A DNA stretch of 54,247 nucleotides from Extensimonas perlucida (GCF_007655255.1 NZ_VMYE01000022.1:1-54247); one strand, 5' to 3'. Counted from the first letter of the stretch, positions 28,250-37,850 are shown. Translations and numbers: made by a program. Notes: generated by a model from the sequence alone, not told the origin.

Positions 28250-28401
28250 CATTAGGACATGGGATGATGGCGAGGCAGTTTGGTTGCGGCTGAGGAGTTC
28301 GTGGTGGTGCCACGAACAACGAAGCCGCGGCCAAAATGACCGTCAGACGTCCGCCAGCACCCGCGTAGGTGCGCAGCACCGCCTAATGGACAATCTGGGT
28401 T
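28250..28401. mobile_element. Miniature inverted-repeat element B, copy 2 (variant)
   Basis: The right end (28382-28401) matches the 20-bp outer repeat of copy 1 exactly. The left end keeps only CATTAGGACATGGGATGATGGCG-type similarity and has lost about 8 bp of the outer repeat. The interior differs from copy 1 and contains a perfect hairpin GTTCGTGG/CCACGAAC. The last base lies in the stop codon of the HDOD gene. Confidence 0.6.
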
Positions 28402-29246
28402 CAAACCACCACATCCTCCGCCGATTGCCCGCGCCGCCAGTCGAAAGGGTCCTGCTGCAACACCATGTCTATGTCCAGGCCCAGGATGACTCCCACGTCG
28501 CCCGGAAAGCTGTCCGCCATCTGCTTTTCGTCCAGCTTCGCCAGGTGCGCGCGCATGCGCCAGGAGGCCAGGTGGACGATGGCCGCGAGCGGCTCGCAGG
28601 CGTTTTCCGCAAGCGGATCATTCTGGTAGCGCAGCGCTTCGACCACCCGCGCGGGCAAGCGCCAGCGCTCGGCCAGGCGCGCGCTCACTTCCTCGTAGCC
28701 GTAGCCGAGGATCTGCTGCTCGACCAGGCTGCGCCGCGCATCGAGTGGCGGCACCAGCGCATCGATGGCAGCCATTTCTTGCGGGATGCACAGGTGCAAA
28801 AGCAGCTCGCCCAGGCCGTGCAGCAGGCCCACGGTGTAGGCGGCAACCTGGTCTTGCAGCAACACGCCCGCCAGCGCACGCGCCAGGCGCGCCGTCAGCT
28901 GGCTGTAGCGCGCGAACTGCGCCAGGCTGACACCAGGCATGGCCTGCGCCGCGGTGCCCAGCGGGGCCGCGGCCACGAGGGTGCGCAGCTGCTGCGCGCT
29001 CGCCAGCGCCAGCGCCTCGGGGATGCCGGATACCTGACGCGCCATCTGGAACGCCGGGCCATTGGCCAGCGCCAGCAAGCGCGCAGCCAGCACCGGGTCT
29101 TGCCCGAAGTGCAGGTTCAAGCGGCGCAGTTGGGGCTGCACGTGCGCAAGCTCGGCCAGCAGCAGCGCCGCGCTGCGCGGCAGTGCGGGCAGCTGGGCGC
29201 TACTGGCCAGCAGCGCATCGAGCTCGGGCAAGGCATCGTCAGACAT
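28401..29246 (-). CDS. HDOD-domain signalling protein
   Basis: A 281-residue protein with one HDOD domain: LPALPRSAALLLAELAHVQP, GQDPVLAARLLALANGPAF, and an HD-like GLLHGLGELLLHL. The metal-binding HD pair of true phosphohydrolases is replaced, as usual in HDOD proteins. They act as regulators in chemotaxis, c-di-GMP or cell-cycle circuits. Its TGA overlaps the end of miniature element B, so the last residues (EDVVV) may have been altered by that insertion. Confidence 0.87.
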   Translation of the reverse strand: MSDDALPELDALLASSAQLPALPRSAALLLAELAHVQPQLRRLNLHFGQDPVLAARLLALANGPAFQMARQVSGIPEALALASAQQLRTLVAAAPLGTAAQAMPGVSLAQFARYSQLTARLARALAGVLLQDQVAAYTVGLLHGLGELLLHLCIPQEMAAIDALVPPLDARRSLVEQQILGYGYEEVSARLAERWRLPARVVEALRYQNDPLAENACEPLAAIVHLASWRMRAHLAKLDEKQMADSFPGDVGVILGLDIDMVLQQDPFDWRRGQSAEDVVV

Positions 29247-29262
29247 GGGCTAGCGGCCGGCC

Positions 29263-31710
29263 TCAGCGGCCCTTGCCCTGCTGCAGCTTGGCAAAGGCTG
29301 CGGCCATGGCCGAGGGCGCTGCGGGTTCTGCATTGCGCGGCGTGTAGCGGCTGGGGCCGGCGGAGCGCGGGCCGCTTTGGCTGTTTGGACCGTTGCGGCT
29401 GTTTTGACTGCCTTGGCCGCTTGCGGCGCCCGACGCATGCGGCTCGGCGCCACGCCTTGCGCCCGGCTGCGCAGGGGCAGCGTCCAGCTTCATCGTCAGG
29501 CTGATGCGCTTGCGCGGCACATCGACTTCAAGCACGCGCACCTTCACGATGGCGCCGGTCTTGACCACCTCGCGCGCGTCGTGCACGAACTTGTGCGCGA
29601 GCTGGCTCACGTGCACCAGGCCGTCCTGGTGCACGCCCAGATCGACGAAGGCGCCGAACTGCGCCACGTTGCTCACCGTGCCCTCGAGCACCATGCCCTC
29701 GCGCAGGTCGGTGATGTCGTGCACGCCCTCTTGCAGACGCGCCACCTTGAAGTCCGGGCGCGGGTCGCGGCCGGGTTTTTCGAGCTCCCCGAGGATGTCG
29801 CGCACCGTGATGACGCCGAAGCGCTCGTTCGCGAACAGCTCGGGGCGCAGGCTTTGCAGCAGTTCGGCGCGCCCCATCAATTCGGCCACGGGTTTGCCGA
29901 CACGCGCGATGATCTGCTCGACCACGGGGTAGGTTTCGGGGTGCACGCCGGTCATGTCGAGCGGGTTGTCGCCGCCGCGGATGCGCAGAAAGCCCGCGCT
30001 TTGTTCGAACGTCTTGGGGCCCAGGCCCGTGACTTCGAGCAGCTGCCGGCGGCTGCGAAACGCCCCATGCGCCTCGCGCCAGCGCACCACGGCACCTGCC
30101 ACGCTGGGCGAGAGCCCCGAGACGCGCGCGAGCAGCGGCATGCTCGCCGTGTTCAAGTCCACGCCCACGGCGTTCACGCAGTCTTCGACCACCGCGTCCA
30201 GCGTGCGCGCGAGTGCGCTCTGGTTCACGTCGTGCTGGTACTGGCCCACGCCTATGCTCTTGGGGTCTATCTTCACGAGCTCGGCGAGCGGATCCTGCAG
30301 GCGCCGCGCGATGCTCACGGCGCCGCGCAGGCTCACATCGACGTCGGGCATCTCCTGCGCGGCGTACTCGCTGGCCGAATAGACCGATGCGCCGGCTTCG
30401 CTCACGACTATCTTTTGTAGAGCTGCTTGCGCACTCCCCACCTGCGTTTGCGCCTGTTTTTGCATCAAGGCGATGAGCTCTGCCGCGAGCTTGTCGGTCT
30501 CGCGGCTCGCGGTGCCGTTGCCGATCGCGATGAGCTGCACCCCGTGGCGCTGGCACAGCTGCGCGAGCGTGTGCAGCGCGCCGTCCCAGTCGCGCCGCGG
30601 CTCGTGCGGATACACCGTGGCGGTGGCGACGAGCTTGCCCGTGGCATCGACCACGGCCACCTTGACGCCCGTGCGTATGCCCGGATCGAGCCCCATGACC
30701 ACGCGCGGGCCCGCAGGCGCGGCGAGCAGCAGGTCGCGCAGGTTGTCGGCAAACACCTTGATCGCCACCTGCTCGGCCTCTTCGCGCAAGCGTGTGAACA
30801 GGTCGCGCTCCAGCGCCAGGCTGAGCTTGACACGCCAGGTCCAGGCCACGCACTTGCGCAGCAGGTCGTCCGCGGCGCGCCCGCTGTGGCTCCAGCCCAG
30901 GTGCAGCGCGATGCGCCCTTCGGCCAGGCTCGCCTGGCCGGGCGCGGGCTCTGCGGGTTGCAGCAGCTTCACGTCCAACACTTCGAGCGCGCGCCCGCGG
31001 AACACGGCCAGCGCGCGGTGCGAGGGCACGCGGCGGATCGGCTCGGCATAGTCGAAATAGTCGCGGAACTTGGCGACCTCGGGGTCGTTTTCATTCTTGC
31101 CCTCGATCTTGCGGCTCGCGAGCACGCCTTCGTCCCAGAGCCAGGCACGCAAGGCCTGCACGAGCGCCGCGTCTTCGGCCCAGCGTTCGCTCAGGATGTC
31201 GCGCACGCCGTCGAGCACCGCCGCCACGCTGGAAAAATCCGGCCCCGGTTTGCCGTCTTCGAGCAGCTCGGGCGCGCGCAAAAAGGGCTGCGCGGCCACC
31301 GCCGGGTCGCGCGTCGGGTCGGCCCAGAGCAGGTCTGCGAGCGGCTCGAGCCCGCATTCGCGCGCGATCTGTCCCTTGGTGCGGCGCTTTTGCTTGAACG
31401 GCAGGTACAGGTCTTCGAGCTCCTGCTTGGTCGGCGCGGCGGTGATCGCGGCGCGCAGCGCGTCGGTGAGCTTGCCCTGCGCGTCTATGCTCTTGAGCAC
31501 GGCGACGCGCCGCTCGGCCAGCTCGCGCAGGTAGGCCAGGCGCGCGTCGAGTTCGCGCAGCTGCACGTCGTCGAGCCCGCCCGTGGCCTCTTTGCGGTAG
31601 CGCGCGATGAAGGGCACCGTGGCCCCGCCGTCGAGCAAACCGACGGCGGCGCGCACCTGCGCCTCGGAAATGCGGATTTCTTCGGCAAGCTGCCGGACGA
31701 TGGATTCCAT
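29263..31710 (-). CDS. tex: Transcription accessory/RNA-binding protein Tex
   Basis: An 815-residue Tex protein: N-terminal helical domain (VPFIARYRKEATGGLDD), YqgF-like RNase H fold (VMGLDPGIRTGVKVAVVD), helix-hairpin-helix pair (LLARVSGLSPSVAGAVV), and a C-terminal S1 RNA-binding domain (GMVLEGTVSNVAQFGAFVDL). The tail is Ser/Gly/Asn rich. The ATG at 31710 matches the family start; a longer frame exists. An AT-richer repeat adds 10-15 residues around QKQAQTQVGSAQAALQK just before the conserved VVSEAGASVYSAS. It acts in stress-associated transcription and RNA handling. Confidence 0.94.
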   Translation of the reverse strand: MESIVRQLAEEIRISEAQVRAAVGLLDGGATVPFIARYRKEATGGLDDVQLRELDARLAYLRELAERRVAVLKSIDAQGKLTDALRAAITAAPTKQELEDLYLPFKQKRRTKGQIARECGLEPLADLLWADPTRDPAVAAQPFLRAPELLEDGKPGPDFSSVAAVLDGVRDILSERWAEDAALVQALRAWLWDEGVLASRKIEGKNENDPEVAKFRDYFDYAEPIRRVPSHRALAVFRGRALEVLDVKLLQPAEPAPGQASLAEGRIALHLGWSHSGRAADDLLRKCVAWTWRVKLSLALERDLFTRLREEAEQVAIKVFADNLRDLLLAAPAGPRVVMGLDPGIRTGVKVAVVDATGKLVATATVYPHEPRRDWDGALHTLAQLCQRHGVQLIAIGNGTASRETDKLAAELIALMQKQAQTQVGSAQAALQKIVVSEAGASVYSASEYAAQEMPDVDVSLRGAVSIARRLQDPLAELVKIDPKSIGVGQYQHDVNQSALARTLDAVVEDCVNAVGVDLNTASMPLLARVSGLSPSVAGAVVRWREAHGAFRSRRQLLEVTGLGPKTFEQSAGFLRIRGGDNPLDMTGVHPETYPVVEQIIARVGKPVAELMGRAELLQSLRPELFANERFGVITVRDILGELEKPGRDPRPDFKVARLQEGVHDITDLREGMVLEGTVSNVAQFGAFVDLGVHQDGLVHVSQLAHKFVHDAREVVKTGAIVKVRVLEVDVPRKRISLTMKLDAAPAQPGARRGAEPHASGAASGQGSQNSRNGPNSQSGPRSAGPSRYTPRNAEPAAPSAMAAAFAKLQQGKGR
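30404..30466. repeat. Family C repeat (degenerate) in tex
   Basis: Contains CTATCTTTTGTAGAGCTGCTTGCGCACT and ends near GTTTTTGCATCAAGG (blocks quoted apart: TAGAGCTGCTTGCGC; TTTTTGCATCAAGG). It is translated in frame. Confidence 0.45.
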
Positions 31711-31786
31711 GGTTCTGTAACGAAAACGGACACGGGAAACGCGCGAGTGTGCCACACGCCGGCACCATCAGGCACGCGCGAAACGC

Positions 31787-31845
31787 TCTCAAAAGCATAT
31801 CTGCAAGCGCTTTTATCTTCTCAACAAAAGCCGTTTTTTACCCAG
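31787..31845. repeat. Family C repeat between tex and the MFS gene
   Basis: Contains AAAGCATATCTGCAAGCGCT and CAACAAAAGCCGTTTTT. It occupies much of the 144-bp gap downstream of the MFS gene. Confidence 0.5.
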
Positions 31846-31854
31846 ACTCTTTGC

Positions 31855-33363
31855 TCATGCGTCGCGCACGCGCAGCGTGCTCGTCACGCCCGCCAACGCC
31901 GCAAAGCCCGCAGCCACCCACAGCGCCGCGATGGGCGCACGCCCGAGCTGCGCAGGCCACAGCGAAAACAAAGCCGCGAGCACCACCGCGCCCAGCGTCT
32001 GCCCCGTGAGCCGTGCCGTGCCCAGCATGCCGCTGGCCGCGCCGCTGCGGTGCAAGGGCGCCGAGGTCACGATGGTGTGGTTGTTGGGCGACTGGAACAG
32101 CGCAAAGCCCGCGCCGCACAGCGCCAGGCGCCAGACCATGTCCAGATTCGTCGGCTGCGCCGGCAGCAGCGCGAGCAGCAGCAGCCCGCCGGTAAACACC
32201 GCCATGCCTATGCCGCCGAGCAGCCCGCCGGGGTAGCGCCCTATCAGCCGCCCAGCCAGCGGCGCCACCGCCACGATGGCCAAGGGCCAGGCCGAGATCA
32301 GCAAACCCGCCTGCAAATGCGTGCGCCCGAAGGTGTCGAGCAGCAAAAAAGGCAGCGCTACATACGCCAGCGTCTGCGCGCAGAACGCCCCTACGGACGA
32401 AGCCATGGAAAGCGCAAACACCCGGATGCGCAGCAAGTCGATCGGAAACAAGGGCGCGGCAAGCTGGCGCTGGCGCCGCAGGTACACCCAGCCCACCAGC
32501 ACGCCCGCGGCGAGCAGCATCCAGCCCAGCCCGGCGTCCACACCTGCCGCCTGCTCTCTGCGCACCCCCAGTTGATCGACGCCGAGGAACACCAGGCTGA
32601 ACATCAACACGTTGAGCAGCACGTCGAGCCAGCCCAGGCGCTGCGCGCTCGAGAGCGGGTGCGGGTGCGGGTGCGGGTGCGCATTGAACGGCAAAGCGCG
32701 CCGCCCCAGCCACAGCACGAACGCCCCTAGCGGCAGGTTGAGCGCAAACAGCCAAGGCCACGAGGCCACCGACAAAATCGCCGCCGCCACCGCCGGCCCG
32801 GCCACGGACGACACCGCCACCACCATCGAATTGATGGCCATGCCCCGCCCCAGCAGCGTGCGCGGGTAAATGAGCCGCACCAGCGCCGAATTGACGCTCA
32901 TGATGCCGGCGGCCCCCAGGCCCTGCACGGCACGCGCCAGGATCAGGGCCCAGAGCGAATGCGCGAGCATCGCCCCCAGCGAGGCCAGCGTGAACAAGAC
33001 CACCCCGCCCAGGTACACGCGCCGGTAGCCCAGCCGCTCGCCCAGCGCCGCCAGCGGCAGCAGCATCACCAGCGTGGCCATCTGGTAGGCGTTGAGCACC
33101 CAGATGGCCTGCGCCGCGTCGGCCTGCAATTGCTGCGCGATGCCGGGCAGCGCCAGATTGACGATGCTCGCGTCGAGCACCGCCGCGGCGATGCCACAGA
33201 CCACCACCAGCATGGCAAGGCTGCTCGCGCGCTCGGGTTCGTCGGGCTTGTGCGGCAATGCCCCGGTCGGCTTGGAGGCGGAAGTATTTTCAGGGCTAGA
33301 AGTGGCGACGGCCGCGGCAGCGGTGCTGGCCGCCCCTGTGGCATGGGCAGGAAAAAAACGCAT
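31855..33363 (-). CDS. DHA2-type MFS drug/proton antiporter
   Basis: A 502-residue integral membrane protein with about 14 hydrophobic segments. Family signs are VLDASIVNLALPGIAQQL in the first helix and LGERLGYRRVYLGGVVLF (motif A region), and a second half ending in FALFQSPNNHTIV. It is similar to the EmrB/QacA multidrug exporter group. A cytoplasmic loop near residue 230 holds four His-Pro pairs encoded by a GCGGGT hexamer repeat. The N-terminal 45 residues are low-complexity, and no ribosome site marks the first ATG, so the true start may be internal. Confidence 0.85.
   Translation of the reverse strand: MRFFPAHATGAASTAAAAVATSSPENTSASKPTGALPHKPDEPERASSLAMLVVVCGIAAAVLDASIVNLALPGIAQQLQADAAQAIWVLNAYQMATLVMLLPLAALGERLGYRRVYLGGVVLFTLASLGAMLAHSLWALILARAVQGLGAAGIMSVNSALVRLIYPRTLLGRGMAINSMVVAVSSVAGPAVAAAILSVASWPWLFALNLPLGAFVLWLGRRALPFNAHPHPHPHPLSSAQRLGWLDVLLNVLMFSLVFLGVDQLGVRREQAAGVDAGLGWMLLAAGVLVGWVYLRRQRQLAAPLFPIDLLRIRVFALSMASSVGAFCAQTLAYVALPFLLLDTFGRTHLQAGLLISAWPLAIVAVAPLAGRLIGRYPGGLLGGIGMAVFTGGLLLLALLPAQPTNLDMVWRLALCGAGFALFQSPNNHTIVTSAPLHRSGAASGMLGTARLTGQTLGAVVLAALFSLWPAQLGRAPIAALWVAAGFAALAGVTSTLRVRDA
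32655..32678. repeat. In-frame hexanucleotide repeat (GCGGGT)4 encoding His-Pro pairs
   Basis: Four perfect GCGGGT units lie within the MFS gene; on the coding strand they read as alternating CAC and CCG-type codons giving HPHPHPHP. Changes in copy number would add or remove HP pairs without shifting the frame. Confidence 0.85.
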
Positions 33364-33566
33364 AGCCGCGGATTGTCACCACGCCCGCCCGATCGCGTGC
33401 GAAAAACTTGCAAACCCGCATGCGTCGCTGTGCGTTTCGCATGCTTTTGCGCCAGCCTTTGGTCTGCAACAGGCTTGCAGGCAAGTCCAGGGTGCTCGTG
33501 GCGGCGCAAGGCAGCGCACAATCCCAACCGCCGACTTTTCCCTCCCATTGCCTTCTTTGCTCCGCC

Positions 33567-35264
33567 ATGCTGCGCATTACACCGTCCGCCCCCTACCCGC
33601 TGCACGACACCGCCGCCACGCGCCGCATCGAACAAGCCGCTGCCGCCGCGCTGCCGCCGCACACCCTGATGCAGCGCGCAGGGCTGGCCGTGGCGCGGCT
33701 GGCGCTGGCGCTCGCGCCGCACGCGCGCACCGTGTGGGTCGCCTGCGGCCCTGGCAACAACGGCGGCGACGGGCTCGAAGCCGCCATGCACCTGCGCCAA
33801 TGGGGGCTCGCGCCCGTGGTCACCTGGCTAGGCGACGAAGCCCATGCGCCCGCCGACGCGCGCGCCTCGCTCGCACGCGCGCGCGCTGCCGGCGTATGCT
33901 TTGCCGAAGAGCCGCCCGCGTTGCTGGCGCAAGACTTGTGCATAGACGCCTTGCTCGGCATCGGCGTCACGCGCGCGCCCGAAGGGCGCATGGCCGCATG
34001 GCTCGCACACATGGCGGCAAGCCCCGCGCCCTGCCTGGCCGTCGATCTGCCCACGGGCCTGAACGCGGACACGGGCCGCTGGCTGCGCCCGGAAGCTATT
34101 CTTTCAGAAGCTCCTAGCGCTTATTCCACGGGCATAAAAGGCCATTTTGATGCTGAAAACCGGCGCCACACGCTGAGCCTGCTCACGCTCAAACCCGGCC
34201 TGTTCACCTGCGAAGGCCGCGACGCCTGCGGCACGCTGTGGTTCGACGATTTGGGAGCCTGTCGGACTTTGGGCGTCGAAAGCGAGAATGCGCCCCAGCG
34301 AGGCCAGTTTTTGCCGGATTCGCCGCTCCATAGTGGTGCTATGGGGCAAGAAGACGGTAAAAAATGGGCCGCTGCGGCGCATTCGCAGCCGACGATTCCA
34401 AAGCCCGACAGGCTCTTAGGCGTGGCGCCCAACGATGCCAGCGTGCCCGCGAGCGCCTGGCTCAGCGGCCCGCCCGCACCCGCGCCGCGTGCGCACGCGA
34501 GCCACAAGGGCAGCTATGGCGACGTGGCCGTGGTGGGCGGCGAAGGGCTCGCGCGGCGCGGCCTGGGCATGACGGGCGCCGCGCTGCTGGCCGCCTCTGC
34601 CGCGCTGCACGGCGGCGCCGGGCGCGTGCTGCTCGCGCTGCTCGACGACGCAGGCCTGGCCGTCGATGTGCAGCAGCCCGAACTCATGCTGCGCCGCTTC
34701 GAGGCGCTCGCGCTCGAGCAGCTCAGCGTGGTGTGCGGCTGCGGTGGCGGCGAAGCCGTGCGCGCCGTGCTGCCCGCGGTGCTCGAACGCGCCGCGCGGC
34801 TCGTGCTCGACGCCGACGCGCTCAATACCATTGCCGCAGCGCCGCCGCTGCAGGCGCTGCTCGCCGCACGCGCGGGCCGCGGCCAGCCCACCATATTGAC
34901 GCCACACCCGCTCGAAGCCGCGCGCCTGCTGGGAATCAGCGCCGCGCAAGTCCAGGCCGACCGCCTGCGCGCCGCGCGCGAGTTGGCCGAGCGCTTTCAG
35001 TGCGTGGCCGTGCTCAAGGGCTCGGGCACCGTCGTCGCAGCACCCGGCGCAGCGCCCAGCATCAACCCCACCGGCAATGCACGCCTGGCCACCGCCGGCA
35101 CGGGCGACGTGCTCGCGGGCCTGATCGGTGCGCGCCTTGCCGCCGGACACGCGGCCTTGCAAGCCGCGTGCGCCGCCGTGTACCAGCACGGCCAGGTCGC
35201 CGACCAGTGGCCCGCGGGGCGCACGCTCACGGCAGGGGCTTTGGCGCGCAGCCTGGGTGTTTGA
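33567..35264 (+). CDS. nnr: Bifunctional NAD(P)H-hydrate epimerase/dehydratase, with in-frame mobile repeat
   Basis: A 565-residue repair enzyme for damaged NADHX/NADPHX. The N-terminal epimerase (YjeF_N) has VACGPGNNGGDGLEAA and CIDALLGIGVT. The C-terminal ATP/ADP-dependent dehydratase (YjeF_C) has SYGDVAVVGG, VLDADALNTI, LTPHPLEAARLLG and NARLATAGTGDVLAG. Element A copy 4 adds residues 229-284, between the two domains near the inter-domain linker. A family C repeat immediately precedes it (EAILSEAPSAYSTG). Without these, the protein has the normal length of about 500. The ATG at 33567 matches the family N-terminus. Confidence 0.92.
   Translation: MLRITPSAPYPLHDTAATRRIEQAAAAALPPHTLMQRAGLAVARLALALAPHARTVWVACGPGNNGGDGLEAAMHLRQWGLAPVVTWLGDEAHAPADARASLARARAAGVCFAEEPPALLAQDLCIDALLGIGVTRAPEGRMAAWLAHMAASPAPCLAVDLPTGLNADTGRWLRPEAILSEAPSAYSTGIKGHFDAENRRHTLSLLTLKPGLFTCEGRDACGTLWFDDLGACRTLGVESENAPQRGQFLPDSPLHSGAMGQEDGKKWAAAAHSQPTIPKPDRLLGVAPNDASVPASAWLSGPPAPAPRAHASHKGSYGDVAVVGGEGLARRGLGMTGAALLAASAALHGGAGRVLLALLDDAGLAVDVQQPELMLRRFEALALEQLSVVCGCGGGEAVRAVLPAVLERAARLVLDADALNTIAAAPPLQALLAARAGRGQPTILTPHPLEAARLLGISAAQVQADRLRAARELAERFQCVAVLKGSGTVVAAPGAAPSINPTGNARLATAGTGDVLAGLIGARLAAGHAALQAACAAVYQHGQVADQWPAGRTLTAGALARSLGV
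34094..34162. repeat. Family C repeat in nnr
   Basis: Contains GAAGCTATTCTTTCAGAAGC, TCCTAGCGCTTATTCC and AAAGGCCATTTTGATGC, a good family C match. It is translated in frame about 90 bp before element A copy 4. Confidence 0.7.
34252..34418 (+). mobile_element. Palindromic miniature element A, copy 4 (in nnr)
   Basis: A 163-bp element (34254-34416), same orientation and phase as copies 1 and 3. The flanking dinucleotides are TG on the left and TA on the right; both give Leu (TTG and TTA), so the difference is synonymous. The right terminal repeat carries two substitutions. The frame is open throughout. Confidence 0.87.
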
Positions 35265-35285
35265 GCCGCTCCGGGCAGCGTCACG

Positions 35286-37643
35286 TCAGCGCCGCGGGCT
35301 GCGTTTTCCCGCAGTGTCTTTGCCGGTCTTCTTCGTGGTCTTGCGGCTGGTGCGTGCTGCGGGCCGTTCGAGCCCTGACGCTTCGGGCTCTTTCTCGCGC
35401 TTGCGCGGCGTGCGCCGACCTGATTCGTTCGCTGCATGGGGCGCCCCATCGGGTGCGGCATCGGGCGCGGCATTGGGTACTTCGCGCGCCGTGGCTTTGT
35501 CGGCGCTTTTTTCGCTTTTGTCCTTGGCGCTGCGCGCCGGGCGATCCTCACCCTCGCGCACGAGACGAAAGTCGATGCGGCGCCCGTCCAGATCGACGCG
35601 GCTGACCTGCACACGCAAGCGCGTGCCTATGCCATAGCGTATGCCCGTGCGCTCGCCGCGCAGTTCCTGGCGTGCCTCGTCGAAGCGGAAATACTCGCCG
35701 CCAAGCTCGGTGATGTGCACCAGCCCCTCGACGTACAAGGCGTCGAGCGTGACGAAGATGCCAAAGCCCGTGACCGCGCTGACCACGCCGCTGAACTCCT
35801 CGCCCAGGTGCTCGCGCATGTATTTGCACTTGAGCCAGGCTTCCACATCACGGCTGGCCTCATCCGCACGGCGCTCGTTGGCACTGCAGTGCAGGCCCGC
35901 GGCCTCCCAGGCGAGCAGCTCCGGGTCTATGCGCACCGGCGCCTCGGCCTGCGCGCCCGCTGCCGCACGCCCTGCGAGGCGCTTGGCGAGCTTGAACTGG
36001 GCTTCGCCCGGCGTGGGCAAAGCAGGCAGACGGTATTTTTTGCCCGCCAGGATAGCCTTGATGACGCGGTGCACCAGCAAATCGGGGTAGCGCCGTATGG
36101 GGCTCGTGAAATGCGTGTAGGCCTCGAACGCCAGGCCGAAGTGGCCGCTGTTGTAGGGCGTGTAGATCGCCTGCTGCATGGAGCGCAGCAGCATGGTGTG
36201 GATCTGCTGCGCATCGGGCCGGGCTTTGGTGGCCTCGGCGATGGCCTGGAATTCCGCGGGGCGCGGGTTCTCGCTGATCGACATGCCCACGGCCATGGCC
36301 TTGAGGTAGTTGCGCAGCACTTCGAGCTTTTCCGGCGTGGGGCCTTCGTGCACGCGAAACAGGCTGGCGTGCCCGCCCTGGGCGATGAAGTCGGCGCTGC
36401 ACTCGTTGGCCGCGAGCATGGCTTCTTCGATCAGGCGGTGCGCCTCGTTGCGCGTGCGCGGCACGATTTTTTCGATGCGGCCGTTTTCGTCGCAAATGAT
36501 CTGCGTCTCGGTGGTCTCGAAGTCCACCGCGCCGCGCGCCTGGCGCGCCTGCAGCAGCGCCCGATAGACGTCGTGCAGGTGCAGCAAGTCCTGCACGCGC
36601 TCGGCGTATTTCGCGGCCTCGGGCCCGCGCGTGTTGGCCAAGATCGCCGCCACCTCGGTATAGGTGAAGCGCGCATGGCTGCGCATCACCGCAGGGTAAA
36701 ACTGGTAGGCGTGCACCTCGCCCTTGGCTGTGATGAGCATGTCGCAGACCATGCACAGCCGCTCGACCTGCGGGTTGAGCGAGCACAGCCCGTTGCTGAG
36801 CTTTTCGGGCAGCATGGGGATCACGCGGCGCGGGAAATACACGCTCGTCGCACGCTCGTAGGCGTCGGTGTCTATGGCGCTGCCGGTTGTGACGTAGTGG
36901 CTCACGTCGGCGATCGCCACAAGCAAGCGCCAGCCCTTGCTGCGCCCCACGCGCGCAGGCTCGGCATAGACCGCGTCGTCGAAGTCGCGCGCATCTTCGC
37001 CGTCTATGGTGACCAGCGGCACGTCGGTCAGGTCTATGCGATTGCGCTTGTCCTGCGCGCGCACCTTGTCGGGCAAGGCCTTGGCTTCGGCCAGGCACTC
37101 GGGCGAAAACACATGCGGCACGCCGTATTTGCGCACGGCGATTTCGATTTCCATGCCCGGGTCATCGACCTCGCCGAGCACCTCGCTCACGCGCCCCACG
37201 GGCTGGCCAAACAACGCCGGCGGCTCGGTCAGTTGCACCACCACCACCTGCCCCGGCTTCGCGCTGCCCGTCGCGCCCTTGGGGATCAAAATGTCCTGCC
37301 CGTAGCGCTTGTCCTCGGGCGCGACGAGCCACACGCCGCTTTCTTGCAGCAGGCGCCCGATGATGGGCTGCGGCGGACGCTCGATGATCTCGAGCACATG
37401 CCCCTCGGGGCGGCCGCGCCGGTCGTGGCGCGCAATGCGCACGCGCACCCTGTCCTTGTGCAGCACAGCGCGCATTTCATTCGGCGGCAGATAGATGTCG
37501 GGCTCGCCATCGTCGCGGATGACGAAGCCATGGCCGTCGCGGTGCCCCTGCACCGTACCCACGATCTCGTCGGTCAGGCGACTTTGTATGGCGCCCGCGC
37601 TCGAGGTGGTGACTGAAGCGGTTTTTTTCGTGTACAATTTCAT
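35286..37643 (-). CDS. rnr: Ribonuclease R
   Basis: A 785-residue 3'-5' exoribonuclease. Cold-shock domains occupy the N-terminus (GTVQGHRDGHGFVIRDDGE). The RNB catalytic core carries the acidic cluster IDGEDARDFDDAV near residue 200 and TSPIRRYPDLLVHR near 500. An S1 domain follows (GVVSAVTGFGIFVTLDALYV), then a long basic and charged tail. It degrades structured RNA in mRNA and rRNA turnover. AGGA lies 7 nt before the ATG at 37643. The frame is open further upstream, but only antisense to the tRNA-Leu gene, which starts 13 bp away on the other strand. Confidence 0.94.
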   Translation of the reverse strand: MKLYTKKTASVTTSSAGAIQSRLTDEIVGTVQGHRDGHGFVIRDDGEPDIYLPPNEMRAVLHKDRVRVRIARHDRRGRPEGHVLEIIERPPQPIIGRLLQESGVWLVAPEDKRYGQDILIPKGATGSAKPGQVVVVQLTEPPALFGQPVGRVSEVLGEVDDPGMEIEIAVRKYGVPHVFSPECLAEAKALPDKVRAQDKRNRIDLTDVPLVTIDGEDARDFDDAVYAEPARVGRSKGWRLLVAIADVSHYVTTGSAIDTDAYERATSVYFPRRVIPMLPEKLSNGLCSLNPQVERLCMVCDMLITAKGEVHAYQFYPAVMRSHARFTYTEVAAILANTRGPEAAKYAERVQDLLHLHDVYRALLQARQARGAVDFETTETQIICDENGRIEKIVPRTRNEAHRLIEEAMLAANECSADFIAQGGHASLFRVHEGPTPEKLEVLRNYLKAMAVGMSISENPRPAEFQAIAEATKARPDAQQIHTMLLRSMQQAIYTPYNSGHFGLAFEAYTHFTSPIRRYPDLLVHRVIKAILAGKKYRLPALPTPGEAQFKLAKRLAGRAAAGAQAEAPVRIDPELLAWEAAGLHCSANERRADEASRDVEAWLKCKYMREHLGEEFSGVVSAVTGFGIFVTLDALYVEGLVHITELGGEYFRFDEARQELRGERTGIRYGIGTRLRVQVSRVDLDGRRIDFRLVREGEDRPARSAKDKSEKSADKATAREVPNAAPDAAPDGAPHAANESGRRTPRKREKEPEASGLERPAARTSRKTTKKTGKDTAGKRSPRR
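37609..37638 (+). promoter_or_regulatory. Candidate promoter of tRNA-Leu inside the rnr 5' end
   Basis: GTGACT (37609-37614) and TACAAT (37633-37638) are separated by 18 bp, placing a start about 12 nt before the tRNA. The promoter overlaps the first codons of rnr on the opposite strand. Confidence 0.55.
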
Positions 37644-37656
37644 TCTTTCCTGAAAT

Positions 37657-37741
<85 letters not shown>

Positions 37742-37748
37742 AAATAGC

Positions 37749-37782
37749 GCCCGCACGCTTCCAAGAACGTGCGGGCTTTTTT
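37749..37782 (+). terminator. Rho-independent terminator after tRNA-Leu (element side)
   Basis: A 9-bp perfect stem GCCCGCACG/CGTGCGGGC followed by TTTTTTC and more T. It lies on the element side of attL and would terminate the tRNA transcript. Confidence 0.85.
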
Positions 37783-37850
37783 CTTTTTCCCTTGAAAATC
37801 AATCATTTAGCGTCCGTGTGTGTCCGCTGAAGTATAGGGGCATCCGGCGC

